DNA of 64,000 nucleotides from Streptomyces actinomycinicus. Its GTDB lineage: Bacteria; Actinomycetota; Actinomycetes; Streptomycetales; Streptomycetaceae. How positions within the stretch are numbered: position 1 is the first letter of the stretch; each line of letters begins with the position of its first letter. The notes under the pieces were generated by a model. The model made no database searches and had not been told where the DNA came from. It saw only the letters and a program-made list of their open reading frames with translations. The DNA lies in the NCBI RefSeq assembly GCF_016741775.1, contig NZ_JAERRK010000011.1, forward strand, positions 1 to 64,000, given 5' to 3'. Positions 33,159-41,736 of this stretch are shown piece by piece. The translations under genes were made by a program, and so were the position numbers.

Positions 33159-34573
33159 CGGCGCCGCGGGGAGGACCGGGACTGCCCGGGCGCCTGGCGC
33201 CGCTGGGGCCGCGCACGGACCGGGGCCGGCTGCTGCTGGTCCTGCTGCTCGTGGCCGCGGTGACCGTGTTCACGGCGACGGTGCCGCTGCTGCGCGGCTT
33301 CTTCGACCTGCGGGTGTACTACGGCACGGTGCACACCTGGGTGCGCCACGGCGGCCTGATCTACGACTACCGGGTGCCGGGCACCGCGTACGGCTTCACC
33401 TACCCGCCGTTCGCCGCGGTGGGCATGCTGCCGCTGGCCCTGCTCGGCCGGACCACCGCGATCACGGCGTCCCTGCTGGTGAACCTGGCCGCGCTCGCCG
33501 CGGTGCTGCGGATCCTGGCCGGGCCGGACTGGCGGCGCCACGGCTGGTACCGGTGGGTGCTGCTGCTGTGCCTGCTGGCCCTGTTCGAACCGCTGCGGGA
33601 CACCTTCAGCTTCGGCCAGGTGAACCTCGTACTGCTCGCCCTGGTCCTCGGCGACTGCCTGCTGCTGGCGACCGGCCGGGGCCGCTGGGCGGGAGCCGGG
33701 ATCGGGCTCGCCGCCGCCGTGAAGCTGACGCCCGCCCTGTTCATCGGTCTGCTGCTGCTCGCCGGGCGCCGGCGCGCGGCCGGCACCGCCACGCTGGTCG
33801 CCGCCGCCGCGACCGCGCTGGCCGTCTGGGCGGACCCCACGGCCTCCCGCTTCTACTGGACCGAGGCCCTCTGGGACACCAGCCGGGTCGGCCGCCTCGA
33901 CTACGTGTCGAACCAGTCGCTGCAGGGCGTGCTGGCACGGCTCGGCGAGACCGGCCGCCCCCTGTGGGCGACGGCGGTGCTGCTCACCCTGTCCGTGTGG
34001 GCGTGGCGCAGCCGCCGGGCGGTCCTGGCCGGCGACTGGACGGCGGCGTTCGCGCTCACCGGCGCGACGGCCTGCCTGGTCAGCCCGATCACCTGGGTGC
34101 ACCATCTGGTCTGGCTGCTGCCGTCCTTCGCGGTGCTGCTGCGCGCCGGGCACCGGCGGATCGCGGGGGCCCTGTACGCGGTGCTGTGCACCAGTGTGGT
34201 GTGGCTGTGGTTCGACGACGCCTCCGGCCTCGACGGCTTCCTCGGCAGCAACCTCTACACCTGGATCGCGCTCGGCCTGCTGCTCGCCCTGCCGGTGGGT
34301 CAGTCCCGCGCGGACCGCGCGCCCTTGGAGCGCAACGCCAGCGCCACGGCTCCCGCGCCGAGCCCGGACAGACCCGCGACGACGGCGGTGCCGGACCAGT
34401 CCGACTCTCCTTCGGTGGCCGAGGCCGCCGCGACCGGTGTGGCGGACGCCGGCGGCGGGGACGGGCGCAGCCCGTCCAGCGAGCCGACGGCGTCCACCCG
34501 CCCGGCCGCGCCGAAGCCCCAGTCGAGCAGGGCGCGCGCCTCCTCGTACACGGTGAGCCCGCCGCCCGCCTGA
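33155..34573 (+). CDS. GT87-family mannosyltransferase with an aberrant C-terminal tail
   Basis: A 472-residue GT-C glycosyltransferase of the GT87 (PimE-like) family. It has about ten helices, FFDLRVYYGTVHTWVRHGG with the candidate catalytic Asp, YGFTYPPFAAVGMLPL, and SPITWVHHLVWLLPSFAVLL near the end. The family moves mannose from polyprenyl phosphomannose. ATG 33155 overlaps the preceding gene. After the last helix (about residue 380) the frame continues 91 codons straight through the antisense strand of the carboxypeptidase gene. That tail is Ser/Pro/Ala-rich and looks like nonsense produced by stop-codon loss. Confidence 0.85.
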   Translation: MTAPRGGPGLPGRLAPLGPRTDRGRLLLVLLLVAAVTVFTATVPLLRGFFDLRVYYGTVHTWVRHGGLIYDYRVPGTAYGFTYPPFAAVGMLPLALLGRTTAITASLLVNLAALAAVLRILAGPDWRRHGWYRWVLLLCLLALFEPLRDTFSFGQVNLVLLALVLGDCLLLATGRGRWAGAGIGLAAAVKLTPALFIGLLLLAGRRRAAGTATLVAAAATALAVWADPTASRFYWTEALWDTSRVGRLDYVSNQSLQGVLARLGETGRPLWATAVLLTLSVWAWRSRRAVLAGDWTAAFALTGATACLVSPITWVHHLVWLLPSFAVLLRAGHRRIAGALYAVLCTSVVWLWFDDASGLDGFLGSNLYTWIALGLLLALPVGQSRADRAPLERNASATAPAPSPDRPATTAVPDQSDSPSVAEAAATGVADAGGGDGRSPSSEPTASTRPAAPKPQSSRARASSYTVSPPPA

Positions 34574-35463
34574 GGGTTCAGCACGCTCACCACGAGGGTG
34601 CGTCCGTCCCGGCGTGCCGCGGCCACCAGGGTGTTGCCCGCGTTGCTGGTGTAGCCGTTCTTGATGCCGATGAGCCCGGGGTACGGCGCCACGCCGTCCT
34701 CGCCGGTCAGCAGCCGGTTGGTGTTCTCGATCGCGTACGGCGAACCGTCACCGGGGAAGTCCGCGACGGCGGTGCCGCAGTAGCGGGCGAAGTCGGGGTT
34801 GGCCAGACCCGCCCGGCCGAAGACCGCCAGGTCGTAGGCCGAGGACACCTGGCCGGGGGCGTCGTAGCCGTCCGGGGAGACGACGTGGGTGTCCAGGGCG
34901 CCCAGGGCGCGCGCCTCCTGCTGCATGCGGGTGACCGTGGTGTCCCAGCCGCCGTTGAGGGAGGCGAGGACGTGCACGGCGTCGTTGCCGGAGCTGAGGA
35001 AGACCCCGCGCCACAGGTCGGCCACCTGGTAGGTGTGCCCCTCCTCGACGCCGACCAGGCTGCTGCCCTCGCCGACGTCCGCGAGTTCCTCGTAGCGCAC
35101 GGTGTGCTGCATGCCGCTGGGCAGGGCCGGCAGCACGGTCAGCGCGAACAGGGTCTTCAGGGTGCTCGCGGGCGGCAGCCCGCGGTGGGCGTCGTTCGCC
35201 GCCAGGACCTCGCCGCTGCCCGCGTCGGCGACGATCCAGGACAGCGCCGAGACGTCCGGCAGGCCGGGCGCGCCCCGGTGCGGCCGGACCTGGACGCCGG
35301 AGTGGTAGAGCAGGGAGGGCCCGGGCGTCGACGCCCGTGGCCGCGGCGGTGCGGGCTCCCCGCCGCGGGCTCCGGCGGCGGCTGCCGGTGTGAGCACCAG
35401 CAGGCCGGCCACGCACAGGGAGCAGGCCGACACGGCTGCCCGATAAGAGAATCCGGTGATCAT
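34300..35463 (-). CDS. D-alanyl-D-alanine carboxypeptidase (PBP5-type)
   Basis: A 387-residue penicillin-binding D,D-carboxypeptidase. It has a signal peptide (residues about 1-33), SxxK at Ser100-Lys103 (ASTLK), the SxN motif at 158-160 (SGN) and KTG replaced by KNG near 268-270. The hydrophobic C-terminal segment before a basic end (ALALRSKGARSARD) suggests membrane anchoring. It trims the terminal D-Ala of peptidoglycan stem peptides outside the membrane. KNG in place of KTG is unusual but found in some members. There is no good ribosome site at ATG 35463. Its 3' end overlaps the GT87 gene by 274 bp. Confidence 0.88.
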   Translation of the reverse strand: MITGFSYRAAVSACSLCVAGLLVLTPAAAAGARGGEPAPPRPRASTPGPSLLYHSGVQVRPHRGAPGLPDVSALSWIVADAGSGEVLAANDAHRGLPPASTLKTLFALTVLPALPSGMQHTVRYEELADVGEGSSLVGVEEGHTYQVADLWRGVFLSSGNDAVHVLASLNGGWDTTVTRMQQEARALGALDTHVVSPDGYDAPGQVSSAYDLAVFGRAGLANPDFARYCGTAVADFPGDGSPYAIENTNRLLTGEDGVAPYPGLIGIKNGYTSNAGNTLVAAARRDGRTLVVSVLNPQAGGGLTVYEEARALLDWGFGAAGRVDAVGSLDGLRPSPPPASATPVAAASATEGESDWSGTAVVAGLSGLGAGAVALALRSKGARSARD

Positions 35464-35567
35464 ACGATCAACGTACGAACGAGGTTCCCCGGAGGCCATG
35501 CCGGCCGGGCCGTTCGGCCCACCGGAGCAACCCGGATGCCGCAGCCGGGCCCGTCGGCGGCCCGGCG

Positions 35568-36716
35568 TCAGCCGGCCGGCAGCGTGGGCCGGATCTGCCG
35601 CAGGAACGCGGCGTTGTCGGGGGTGGCCCGCATCCGGTCCAGGAGTGTCTCCAGGGCGGCCGGCCCGGACTCGCGCGAGCGCAGGGCGCGGCGCAGACCG
35701 TGGACCGCCGTCAACTCGGGTGCGGGGACAAGGAGTTCCTCGCGACGGGTGCCGGTGGCGTCGATGTCCACGGCGGGGAAGACGCGGCGGGCGGCGGGCT
35801 CGCGGTCCAGGCGCAGCTCCATGTTGCCCGTGCTCTTCAGTTCCTCGAAGAAGTAGCCGTCGGCACGGGAGCCCGTGTCCACCAGGGCGGTGGCGAGGAT
35901 GGTGAGCGAGCCGCCCTCCTCGGCCTGCCGCGCGGCACCGAAGAACCGCTTCGGGCCGATCAGCGCCCCGGCGTCCACACCGCCGCTCAGGGTGCGGCCG
36001 CCGGCCGCGGAGGCGTTGTTGTGGGCCCGGCACAGCCGGGTGAGCGAGTCCAGCAGGACGACGACGTCCTCACCGGCCTCGACCAGGCGCTTGGCCCGCT
36101 CCACGACGAGGTCGGCGAGAGCGATGTGGTCCTTGGGCGACCGGTCGAAGGTGGAGGCGTACACCTCGCCGCGCACCGAGCGGCGCATCTCGGTGACCTC
36201 CTCGGGCCGCTCGTCCAGCAGCAGGACCATCAGGCGGCATTCGGGGTGGTTGCCGGCCACGGCGGCGGCCAGCTGCCGGAGCAGTGCGGTCTTGCCGCTC
36301 TTCGGCGGGGCCACGATGAGCCCGCGCTGGCCCTTGCCGACGGGCGCGAGCAGATCCATGACGCGCCCGGCCAGGCCGGAGGCGGGGTGCTCGAGGCGGA
36401 TGCGGCGCTGCGGGTGGAGCGGGGTGAGGTCGCGGAAGTGCCGCCGGGAGCGGAGGTCCCCGAGGGCGCGCCCGTTGACGCGAGCGACCTCGGTGAGCGC
36501 GCGCTGCGCGCCCCGGACGCCCTCGACCAGGTCGCCCCTGCGCAGCCCGTGCCGGCGGATCAGCGCCGGTGCGGCCTGCGGATCGGCGGGCGAGGGGAGG
36601 AGGCCCGCGGCCCTCAGGTGCCCCTTTCCGTGCGCGTCGATGTCGAGGACACCGGTGACGAGCGGGGCGCCCGTGGCCTGCGGGGCCTCGGTGGGGTGTT
36701 CGAGTGTGGTGGTCAT
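35568..36716 (-). CDS. short Rho-type transcription termination factor paralogue
   Basis: A 382-residue hexameric-ATPase protein. The match to E. coli Rho is unmistakable from residue 95 on: FRDLTPLHPQRRIRLE, GKGQRGLIVAPPKSGKT (Walker A at 136-144), VVVLLDSLTRLCRAHN (Walker B), and GGVDAGALIGPKRFFGAAR. Rho unwinds RNA and stops transcription. The N-terminal helical Rho_N domain and the long insertion seen in the main actinobacterial Rho are absent. In the cold-shock-like domain the RNA-stacking F-G-F is replaced by K-G-H (residues 31-33). GAAAGGA precedes ATG 36716. It is an accessory form; the standard rho is expected elsewhere. Confidence 0.9.
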   Translation of the reverse strand: MTTTLEHPTEAPQATGAPLVTGVLDIDAHGKGHLRAAGLLPSPADPQAAPALIRRHGLRRGDLVEGVRGAQRALTEVARVNGRALGDLRSRRHFRDLTPLHPQRRIRLEHPASGLAGRVMDLLAPVGKGQRGLIVAPPKSGKTALLRQLAAAVAGNHPECRLMVLLLDERPEEVTEMRRSVRGEVYASTFDRSPKDHIALADLVVERAKRLVEAGEDVVVLLDSLTRLCRAHNNASAAGGRTLSGGVDAGALIGPKRFFGAARQAEEGGSLTILATALVDTGSRADGYFFEELKSTGNMELRLDREPAARRVFPAVDIDATGTRREELLVPAPELTAVHGLRRALRSRESGPAALETLLDRMRATPDNAAFLRQIRPTLPAG

Positions 36717-37227
36717 GGCCGGAAGTCCTTTCGCGGACCGGATGAGGCAGGGGAAAGAGGGAGAAGGCCGCGGAACGGGAGGCGCGCAGGGCTGCCTCCG
36801 GGCGGCGGGAACGGCACCTCGGGCACGGCGCGGAAAGTCCGTGGCGAGGTGGTGCCGAGAAGCTGACGCGCCGGGAGCCGGGGAGACCGGGAGACGGCGA
36901 ACGGATCAGCCGGAGAAACGGAGAACTGGCACCGGCGCCCGCGAGGGGCGTGCACGAGTGCTGACGGCACCGTACCACTCGTGGGGGTACCCTGTCCGCG
37001 ACATCCTCAACAGGCCGCGGCTGCGGGATGTTCCCGGTGGCGGCAGAGCCGGTCCGGGATGGGGCCGGGCCCGTCGGTCACGGCGGGCGGGGTCCGCAGG
37101 CACGACTCGCACCGCCCAGGAGCTGGACGCGGTGCCGAACGTCACGGACCGGGCACAGATGTCCGCAGATCATAACTATGCCGGACGTCGGGGGACTTGG
37201 CCGTCAACCCTGTATTATCTTCGCGGC
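36717..37227. other. 511-bp divergent region with pyrimidine-rich leader and two promoter candidates
   Basis: On the minus strand the 250 bases before the Rho-like gene are rich in C and T runs, like a Rho-binding leader. A GTTG-N15-GGGTAC element at 36987-37011 (minus strand) resembles a stress (SigB-type) promoter. On the plus strand TATTAT at 37213-37218 lies 9 bp before ATG 37228 and suggests a leaderless message. No gene was recognised. Confidence 0.5.
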
Positions 37228-38112
37228 ATGTCCACGCCACCGCAGCCCCCGCAGCCTGCCGACCAGCCTGCGCAGCAGCCCCCGTACCAGCAGCCCGCCG
37301 CCCAGGCGGGCGTCCCGTCGCAGCCGACGGCCTACCCCTACCCGAACCCGCAGTCACCCCCGGCGGGCGCCTTCTACGCACAGCCCACGCTGGTCGGACA
37401 GCCGGGTCCGGGGGGTCCGCAGCCCGGGAACCCCTATGCGCAGGCGACCCCGTTCGGACCGCTGCCGCCCGCGCCCGCCGCCGGTGGCGGAGCAGGCCGG
37501 GCGGTGCTGTGGGCCGCCGTCGGCGCGGTCGTGGCCTCCGCCGCGTGGGCGGCCGGTGTCTTCCTCGTCGGCGGCGCGGGCGACAGCGCGGAGCTGCGCG
37601 GCTACTCGGCGCCCTCCAACATGTGCTCCAGCGCCGACTACTCGTCCTTCAAGGACGAGTACACCGAGGAGGACTCCTCGCCGACGCGCACCTCCCTCAA
37701 GGACGCCGCGCTGGACGAGGGTTACTGCAGCCTGAGCCTGAAGAAACCCGGCTCCTCGTACGCCGACGCCTACCTGACCGTCCAGCTGGACCTGCACAAG
37801 AAGACCGACCCGGGGCCCGAGTTCACGGCCACCTGGAAGAAGTACGGGGACAGCCACAAGGGTTACGACGTCGACCCGGTCGAGGGCATCGGCGACGAGG
37901 CCTACCTGGTCAGCCAGGACACCACGAACGGCTCCTCCAGCGGCTCCCGGTACGCCACCCTCGCCGTCCGGGACGGCTGGGTGACGTACCTGATGAGCTA
38001 CAGCACCTATCTCAGCTCGTACGACGACGACAAGGACCCGCCCGCACTCACCGACGTCACCGACTGGCTGAAGACCGACACCAAGGCCACACTGCGGGAG
38101 CTGCGCAGCTGA
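37228..38112 (+). CDS. membrane-anchored protein with Pro/Gln-rich cytoplasmic head
   Basis: A 294-residue protein. Residues 1-88 are a disordered Pro/Gln/Ala segment (QPPYQQPAAQ and similar), residues about 92-115 form one membrane helix, and the remaining ~180 residues are an extracytoplasmic domain with two cysteines (NMCSSADYSS, GYCSLSLKK). This layout is common among streptomycete DUF3558-like surface proteins. The function is not known. The ATG 37228 has no ribosome site; TATTAT 9 bp upstream suggests leaderless expression. Confidence 0.75.
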   Translation: MSTPPQPPQPADQPAQQPPYQQPAAQAGVPSQPTAYPYPNPQSPPAGAFYAQPTLVGQPGPGGPQPGNPYAQATPFGPLPPAPAAGGGAGRAVLWAAVGAVVASAAWAAGVFLVGGAGDSAELRGYSAPSNMCSSADYSSFKDEYTEEDSSPTRTSLKDAALDEGYCSLSLKKPGSSYADAYLTVQLDLHKKTDPGPEFTATWKKYGDSHKGYDVDPVEGIGDEAYLVSQDTTNGSSSGSRYATLAVRDGWVTYLMSYSTYLSSYDDDKDPPALTDVTDWLKTDTKATLRELRS

Positions 38113-38142
38113 GGTCCGTCCCGCCGGACGCGGCGCGGTCGC

Positions 38143-38541
38143 TCAGGCCGGCCGCGCCTCCGCCTCCTTCACGATCTGGCCGAACCGCGCGCCCATAGCC
38201 TCCGCCAGGGCCTGCGCGCCCGACAGCGGACGGACCATCACCGTGAAGTCGTCGATCAGGCCGTCCTCGTTCACGTGCAGGAAGTCACAGCCGGTCAGCT
38301 CCCGGTCGCCGACCCTCGCCCGGAAGACCAGCGCGTGATCCCGGGCGTCCGGGCCGCCGATCTCCCTCACGTACCGGAAGTCCTCGAAGACCTCGATCAC
38401 CGCGCGCAGGATCGCCGCGGTGATCGCCTTGCCGGGGTACGGCTTGAAGACGACCGGGCTGGTGAAGACGACGTCCTCGGCGAGCAGCGCCTCGACGGCG
38501 TCCAGATCCCGGGCCTCGACCGCCTCACGGAACGCGCGCAT
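38143..38541 (-). CDS. SnoaL/NTF2-like protein
   Basis: A 132-residue NTF2-fold protein (FREAVEARDLDAVEALLAEDVVF; DDFTVMVRPL). The SnoaL-like group contains cyclases, isomerases and many proteins of unknown use. The start ATG 38541 has GAGG at 8 bp; an upstream in-frame GTG is inferior. It is divergent from the PadR regulator across a short A/T-rich region, which suggests it is that regulator's target. Confidence 0.82.
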   Translation of the reverse strand: MRAFREAVEARDLDAVEALLAEDVVFTSPVVFKPYPGKAITAAILRAVIEVFEDFRYVREIGGPDARDHALVFRARVGDRELTGCDFLHVNEDGLIDDFTVMVRPLSGAQALAEAMGARFGQIVKEAEARPA

Positions 38542-38550
38542 GCGGACCAC

Positions 38551-38614
38551 CTCGCATAGTCAATTTGTTGAATAGGTGCGGATGAGATTAATCAACGGCT
38601 GTTAGCCTGTCCAC
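38551..38614. promoter_or_regulatory. A/T-rich divergent control region with palindromic elements
   Basis: The segment between the NTF2 and PadR genes contains TCAA-TTTG-TTGA and the related TTAATCAACGG, a probable PadR-binding region shared by both genes. Confidence 0.45.
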
Positions 38615-39205
38615 ATGTCGCTCAGGTACGCCGTTCTCGCCGCCCTGCTGGAGGGCGAGGCCTCGGGCTACGAGCTGTCGAAGGCGTTCGACGTCTCGCT
38701 CGCCAACTTCTGGCCCGCCACCGCGCAGCAGCTCTACCGGGAACTGGAGCGCCTCGCGCAGGACGGGCTGGTCCGGGCCCGTACGGTGGAGCAGGAACGC
38801 CGGCCCAACAAGCGGATGTTCACGCTCACCGAAGCCGGCCGGGCAGAGCTGGGCGCGTTCGCCGCGGAGCCGCCGAAACGGCCGACCGCCCTCCGCGACG
38901 AACTCCTCGTCAAGGTCCAGGCCATGGACGGCGGCGATCCCGACGCCACCCGGGCGCTGATCGAGGAGCGGACGAGCTGGGCGCGGGGCAAGCTCGACCG
39001 TTACCTCCGGATGCGTGACCGCCTGCTCGACGGCCGTACGGAGGAGGAGTTCCTGCGTACCGCCGAGCGCATCGGGCCCTACCTGACCCTCATGGGCGGC
39101 ATCGCCTTCGAGGAGGCGAACCTGCGCTGGTGCGAGCGGACCCTCGCGGTCCTGGAACGCCGTGGCGTCACGCCGCCGGCTGCGGCGCCCTCCTCGAAGC
39201 GGTGA
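38615..39205 (+). CDS. PadR-family regulator
   Basis: A 196-residue regulator with the PadR winged helix in the first 85 residues (AVLAALLEGEASGYELSKAF; LYRELERLAQDGLVR) and a C-terminal helical dimerisation region of the Vir type. ATG 38615. It is divergent from the SnoaL-like gene and probably represses it and itself; the ligand is unknown, phenolics being typical for the family. Confidence 0.88.
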   Translation: MSLRYAVLAALLEGEASGYELSKAFDVSLANFWPATAQQLYRELERLAQDGLVRARTVEQERRPNKRMFTLTEAGRAELGAFAAEPPKRPTALRDELLVKVQAMDGGDPDATRALIEERTSWARGKLDRYLRMRDRLLDGRTEEEFLRTAERIGPYLTLMGGIAFEEANLRWCERTLAVLERRGVTPPAAAPSSKR

Positions 39206-39315
39206 GCGCGGCCGCGCCGCCCGCCCGGTCAGGGCCGCGCCCGCCGGTCGCTCGTCGGAGTGGTCGTACCGCCCTGAGCCGCCCCTGACCGCCCCTCGTG
39301 CAGCACAGTGGGCAG

Positions 39316-39795
39316 GTGCCTCGCCGACTTCTTCCCCTGCTCGTGGCGGCGCTGGTGAGCGTCGCCGGCTGCACCACCGTCCCCTCCGGGCCCGTGCCGG
39401 ACCCCGACCCCGCACACCGCTCGTCCGCACCGGTCCCGGAGGTGACGGCACCGGTCGTCCCGGCGCCGGCCGCCGTGCCCTCCGGGACCGCGGTGCTCGT
39501 GCGCACGGGAGCCGGGCACCCCGAGGAGCGCCGCCCGGGGGCCGTGCCGGGACGCGGCGTGGAGCCCGGACACCGGGCCGCGCCCGCGGCACCTCCCCGG
39601 GCCTCCGCACCCGCCGCATCCGCCCGTGCGGCGCGGCACCCGCACCCGCCCTCACGCCCGCACGGACGCCGGCCGGCCCCCCGGCCCCGCCCCGCCCCGC
39701 GCACGCCCGCCACCGGGATGCGGGACCTGTGCCGCCGGGCGGACGGAGTGGCGGCGCCGGACATCGTGCGGCTCTGCCACGACACCTTCGGCTGA
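39316..39795 (+). CDS. putative lipoprotein with Pro-rich stalk
   Basis: From GTG 39316 (or GTG 39298) the protein has a short signal (RRLLPLLVAALVSVAGC) with a lipobox Cys, a very Pro/Ala/Arg-rich central stalk, and a compact C-terminal motif MRDLCRRADGVAAPDIVRLC-like with two cysteines. Similar two-Cys tails end many small streptomycete lipoproteins. No function known. The central part is so biased that the reading frame there is supported only by continuity. Confidence 0.6.
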   Translation: MPRRLLPLLVAALVSVAGCTTVPSGPVPDPDPAHRSSAPVPEVTAPVVPAPAAVPSGTAVLVRTGAGHPEERRPGAVPGRGVEPGHRAAPAAPPRASAPAASARAARHPHPPSRPHGRRPAPRPRPAPRTPATGMRDLCRRADGVAAPDIVRLCHDTFG

Positions 39796-39817
39796 GCGGG
39801 CGTCGTAGGCTGACGCC

Positions 39818-40591
39818 ATGTTCGGTCCCGGGGGTCCCACGTTCCGCGAACTCGCCGTGCAGGCGCTGTCGTCCGTCGAGCACGGCTACGACCTGCTGGC
39901 CCGGAAATTCGACCACACCCCGTTCCGGACACCCGACCACGTACTGGAGTCGGTGGCGAAGGCGCTGGCCCCGCTCGGCCCGTTCGAGGACGGACTGGAC
40001 CTGTGCTGCGGCACCGGTGCCGGGACGCAGGTCCTGACCGCACTGTGCCGCCGCAGCGTCACCGGCGTCGACTTCAGCGCCGGCATGCTCGACGTCGCCC
40101 GGGACGGCGGGCGGTCCGCCGGGGCGCCCGGGGTCGCCTGGGTGCGGGGTGACGCCCGGGCCCTGCCGTTCACGGCCGCCTTCGATCTCGTGGTGTCCTT
40201 CGGGGCCTTCGGGCACTTCCTGCCCCGGGAGCTGCCCGGGCTCTTCGGCCAGGTCCACTCGGTGCTGCGGCCCGGGGGCCGCTTCGCGTTCCCGGTGTTC
40301 GCGCCGCCCCGGCCGGCCCACCCCGGCTACTGGACGCTGCTCGGCTTCGACGCGGTGATGCGGGTGCGCAACGCGCTGTGGCGGCCACCCTTCGTCATGT
40401 ACTACCGGACCTTCCCGCTCAGCACCGTGCAGCGGGAGTTGGCGCGCACCGGCTTCACCGTCGAACTGCGGGCCCTGCCCGAGTTCGGCCGACGGGCCGA
40501 CGGCAGCCCGCGCGCCCGCCTGGTGACGGCCCGCCGGGCCGGCCCCCGGCCCGCCGGCGGTCAGCCCGCCGCAGGCAGGGTGAACTCGTAG
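39818..40591 (+). CDS. class I SAM-dependent methyltransferase
   Basis: A 257-residue methyltransferase with the Rossmann motif DLCCGTGAGTQ (motif I, residues about 62-72), VTGVDFSAGML (motif II) and VLRPGGRFAFPVF (motif post-III). Substrate not readable; the UbiE/methyltransf_11 type is broad. The last 31 bases overlap the 3' end of the convergent GntR gene. It may be co-transcribed with the lipoprotein 22 bp upstream. Confidence 0.85.
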   Translation: MFGPGGPTFRELAVQALSSVEHGYDLLARKFDHTPFRTPDHVLESVAKALAPLGPFEDGLDLCCGTGAGTQVLTALCRRSVTGVDFSAGMLDVARDGGRSAGAPGVAWVRGDARALPFTAAFDLVVSFGAFGHFLPRELPGLFGQVHSVLRPGGRFAFPVFAPPRPAHPGYWTLLGFDAVMRVRNALWRPPFVMYYRTFPLSTVQRELARTGFTVELRALPEFGRRADGSPRARLVTARRAGPRPAGGQPAAGRVNS

Positions 40592-41304
40592 ACCAGGGCG
40601 TCCCGTTCGGCGTTCACCACCAGATCGGTGATCTCCAGCGGACGCGCGTACTGATCGTGCACCCGCCGGGTCACCCGCACCGAGGAGGCGTCGCCGACCT
40701 GGGTGATGGCGTCCCGGTGGTGCAGTGCCAGCCCGGCCTTGCGCATCCAGTCGTAGGCCAGCCGCAGCTGCGCGGGCGTGGCACCGTCGGCCCGGTCCCG
40801 GTAACGGGCCAGCTCCGCCACCTCGGCCAGCGCCACCGCCGAGAACGAGGTCACCGCCGTCCGCAGGGACCGGCCGTCCGGCGTGACCGACAGGTAGCGG
40901 TGCACCAGCGTCGGCCGGTGCGGGGCCAGACCCAGCGCCTGGGCGTGGTCCGGCGGCGGCGCCTCCCAGGTCACCGTGGCCCGGTCGACCGCGCACGGGT
41001 CCGCAGGCCGGGCGCCCACCGGGAAGGTGAGCGACTCCGGCGTCTCGACCGGCCGGCCCGGCAGCGTGGCGTGACTGCCCCGCCGGTCGGTGGCGACCAG
41101 ACCACCCCGGCGCAGCACCTCCAGCGCCTGTCGGACGGTCTCCCGGCTGACCCCGAAGTGTGCGGCCAGGTGCCGCTCGCCCGGGAGCCGTTCACCGGGC
41201 GGTATGGTGCCGTCGCGCAGTTCGTCGAGCAGCAGCGCGGCGATCCGCCCGTACAGGGGCCGGTCGTCGCTGGGCGGGGGATCGTGCGGGGTGGTGCGGG
41301 CCAT
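40561..41304 (-). CDS. GntR-family regulator, HutC/UTRA subgroup
   Basis: A 247-residue regulator with an N-terminal winged helix (LPGERHLAAHFGVSRETVRQAL, about residues 35-60) and a C-terminal UTRA ligand domain (LVHRYLSVTPDGRSL; PLEITDLVVNAERDALVYEF). AGGAGGGCG precedes ATG 41304. The UTRA group binds sugars or phosphosugars, histidine intermediates and so on. A site resembling the DasR response element lies 66 bp upstream. Nearest enzyme is a carbohydrate-esterase-like protein, so a sugar effector is plausible. Confidence 0.88.
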   Translation of the reverse strand: MARTTPHDPPPSDDRPLYGRIAALLLDELRDGTIPPGERLPGERHLAAHFGVSRETVRQALEVLRRGGLVATDRRGSHATLPGRPVETPESLTFPVGARPADPCAVDRATVTWEAPPPDHAQALGLAPHRPTLVHRYLSVTPDGRSLRTAVTSFSAVALAEVAELARYRDRADGATPAQLRLAYDWMRKAGLALHHRDAITQVGDASSVRVTRRVHDQYARPLEITDLVVNAERDALVYEFTLPAAG

Positions 41305-41367
41305 GCCGCGCCCTCCTGTCGGTGACAAGACGTAGTCATGCGGGTTCGGTGTGCGACCACAATTAGC

Positions 41368-41383
41368 ATTGGTCTAAACCACG
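41368..41383. promoter_or_regulatory. DasR-response-element-like operator
   Basis: ATTGGTCTAAACCACG matches the published dre consensus ACTGGTCTAGACCACT at 13 of 16 positions and is centred 70 bp upstream of the HutC-type regulator. The core TGGTCTAAACCA is near-palindromic. Confidence 0.6.
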
Positions 41384-41455
41384 GGGGAAGAGCGGTCCGG
41401 CGGTTCGGCCGAAACCCACCCGCACGAACGGGTCACCGGGCGGCGCCGCGCCGGT

Positions 41456-41630
41456 TCACACGCCCCGGTCCAGGGCGTCTGCCAGAGCTGTCTTCCGTGG
41501 ATCACCGGCGATGCGCGGCCCCGTCCGGTTCATCACACGGCCCAGCGGCACGCCCGCGTCCGGGGCGGCGAACCCACAGGAACCGCCGGATCCGTCATGG
41601 CCGAAAGCCCGCGGAGCCGGCCCGTGGACT
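41456..41630 (-). pseudogene. C-terminal remnant of a serine hydrolase (beta-lactamase family)
   Basis: The minus-strand frame ends with FGHDGSGGSCGFAAPDAG and VMNRTGPRIAGDPR, the C-terminal signature (HxGxGGS) of class-C-beta-lactamase-like esterases. The upstream part, with the SxxK and YxN sites, is missing, and the sequence before FGHDG does not continue the family in any frame. It lies between the regulator and the esterase gene, so it marks a deletion. Confidence 0.65.
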
Positions 41631-41736
41631 CCCGCTCCGGCAGGCCGACGGCGAAGCCGACCCGCCGGCCCCGGCGAACCGTGGCGCGCAGTGCCCGTGG
41701 TTCTCCGGCCCCGCCGCCGGCGCCGGCTGCGTGTCC

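Noticed and set aside
39229..40043. Minus-strand open frames opposite the lipoprotein and methyltransferase genes
   Set aside because: They have no motifs and weak starts, and are explained as antisense shadows of the plus-strand genes.
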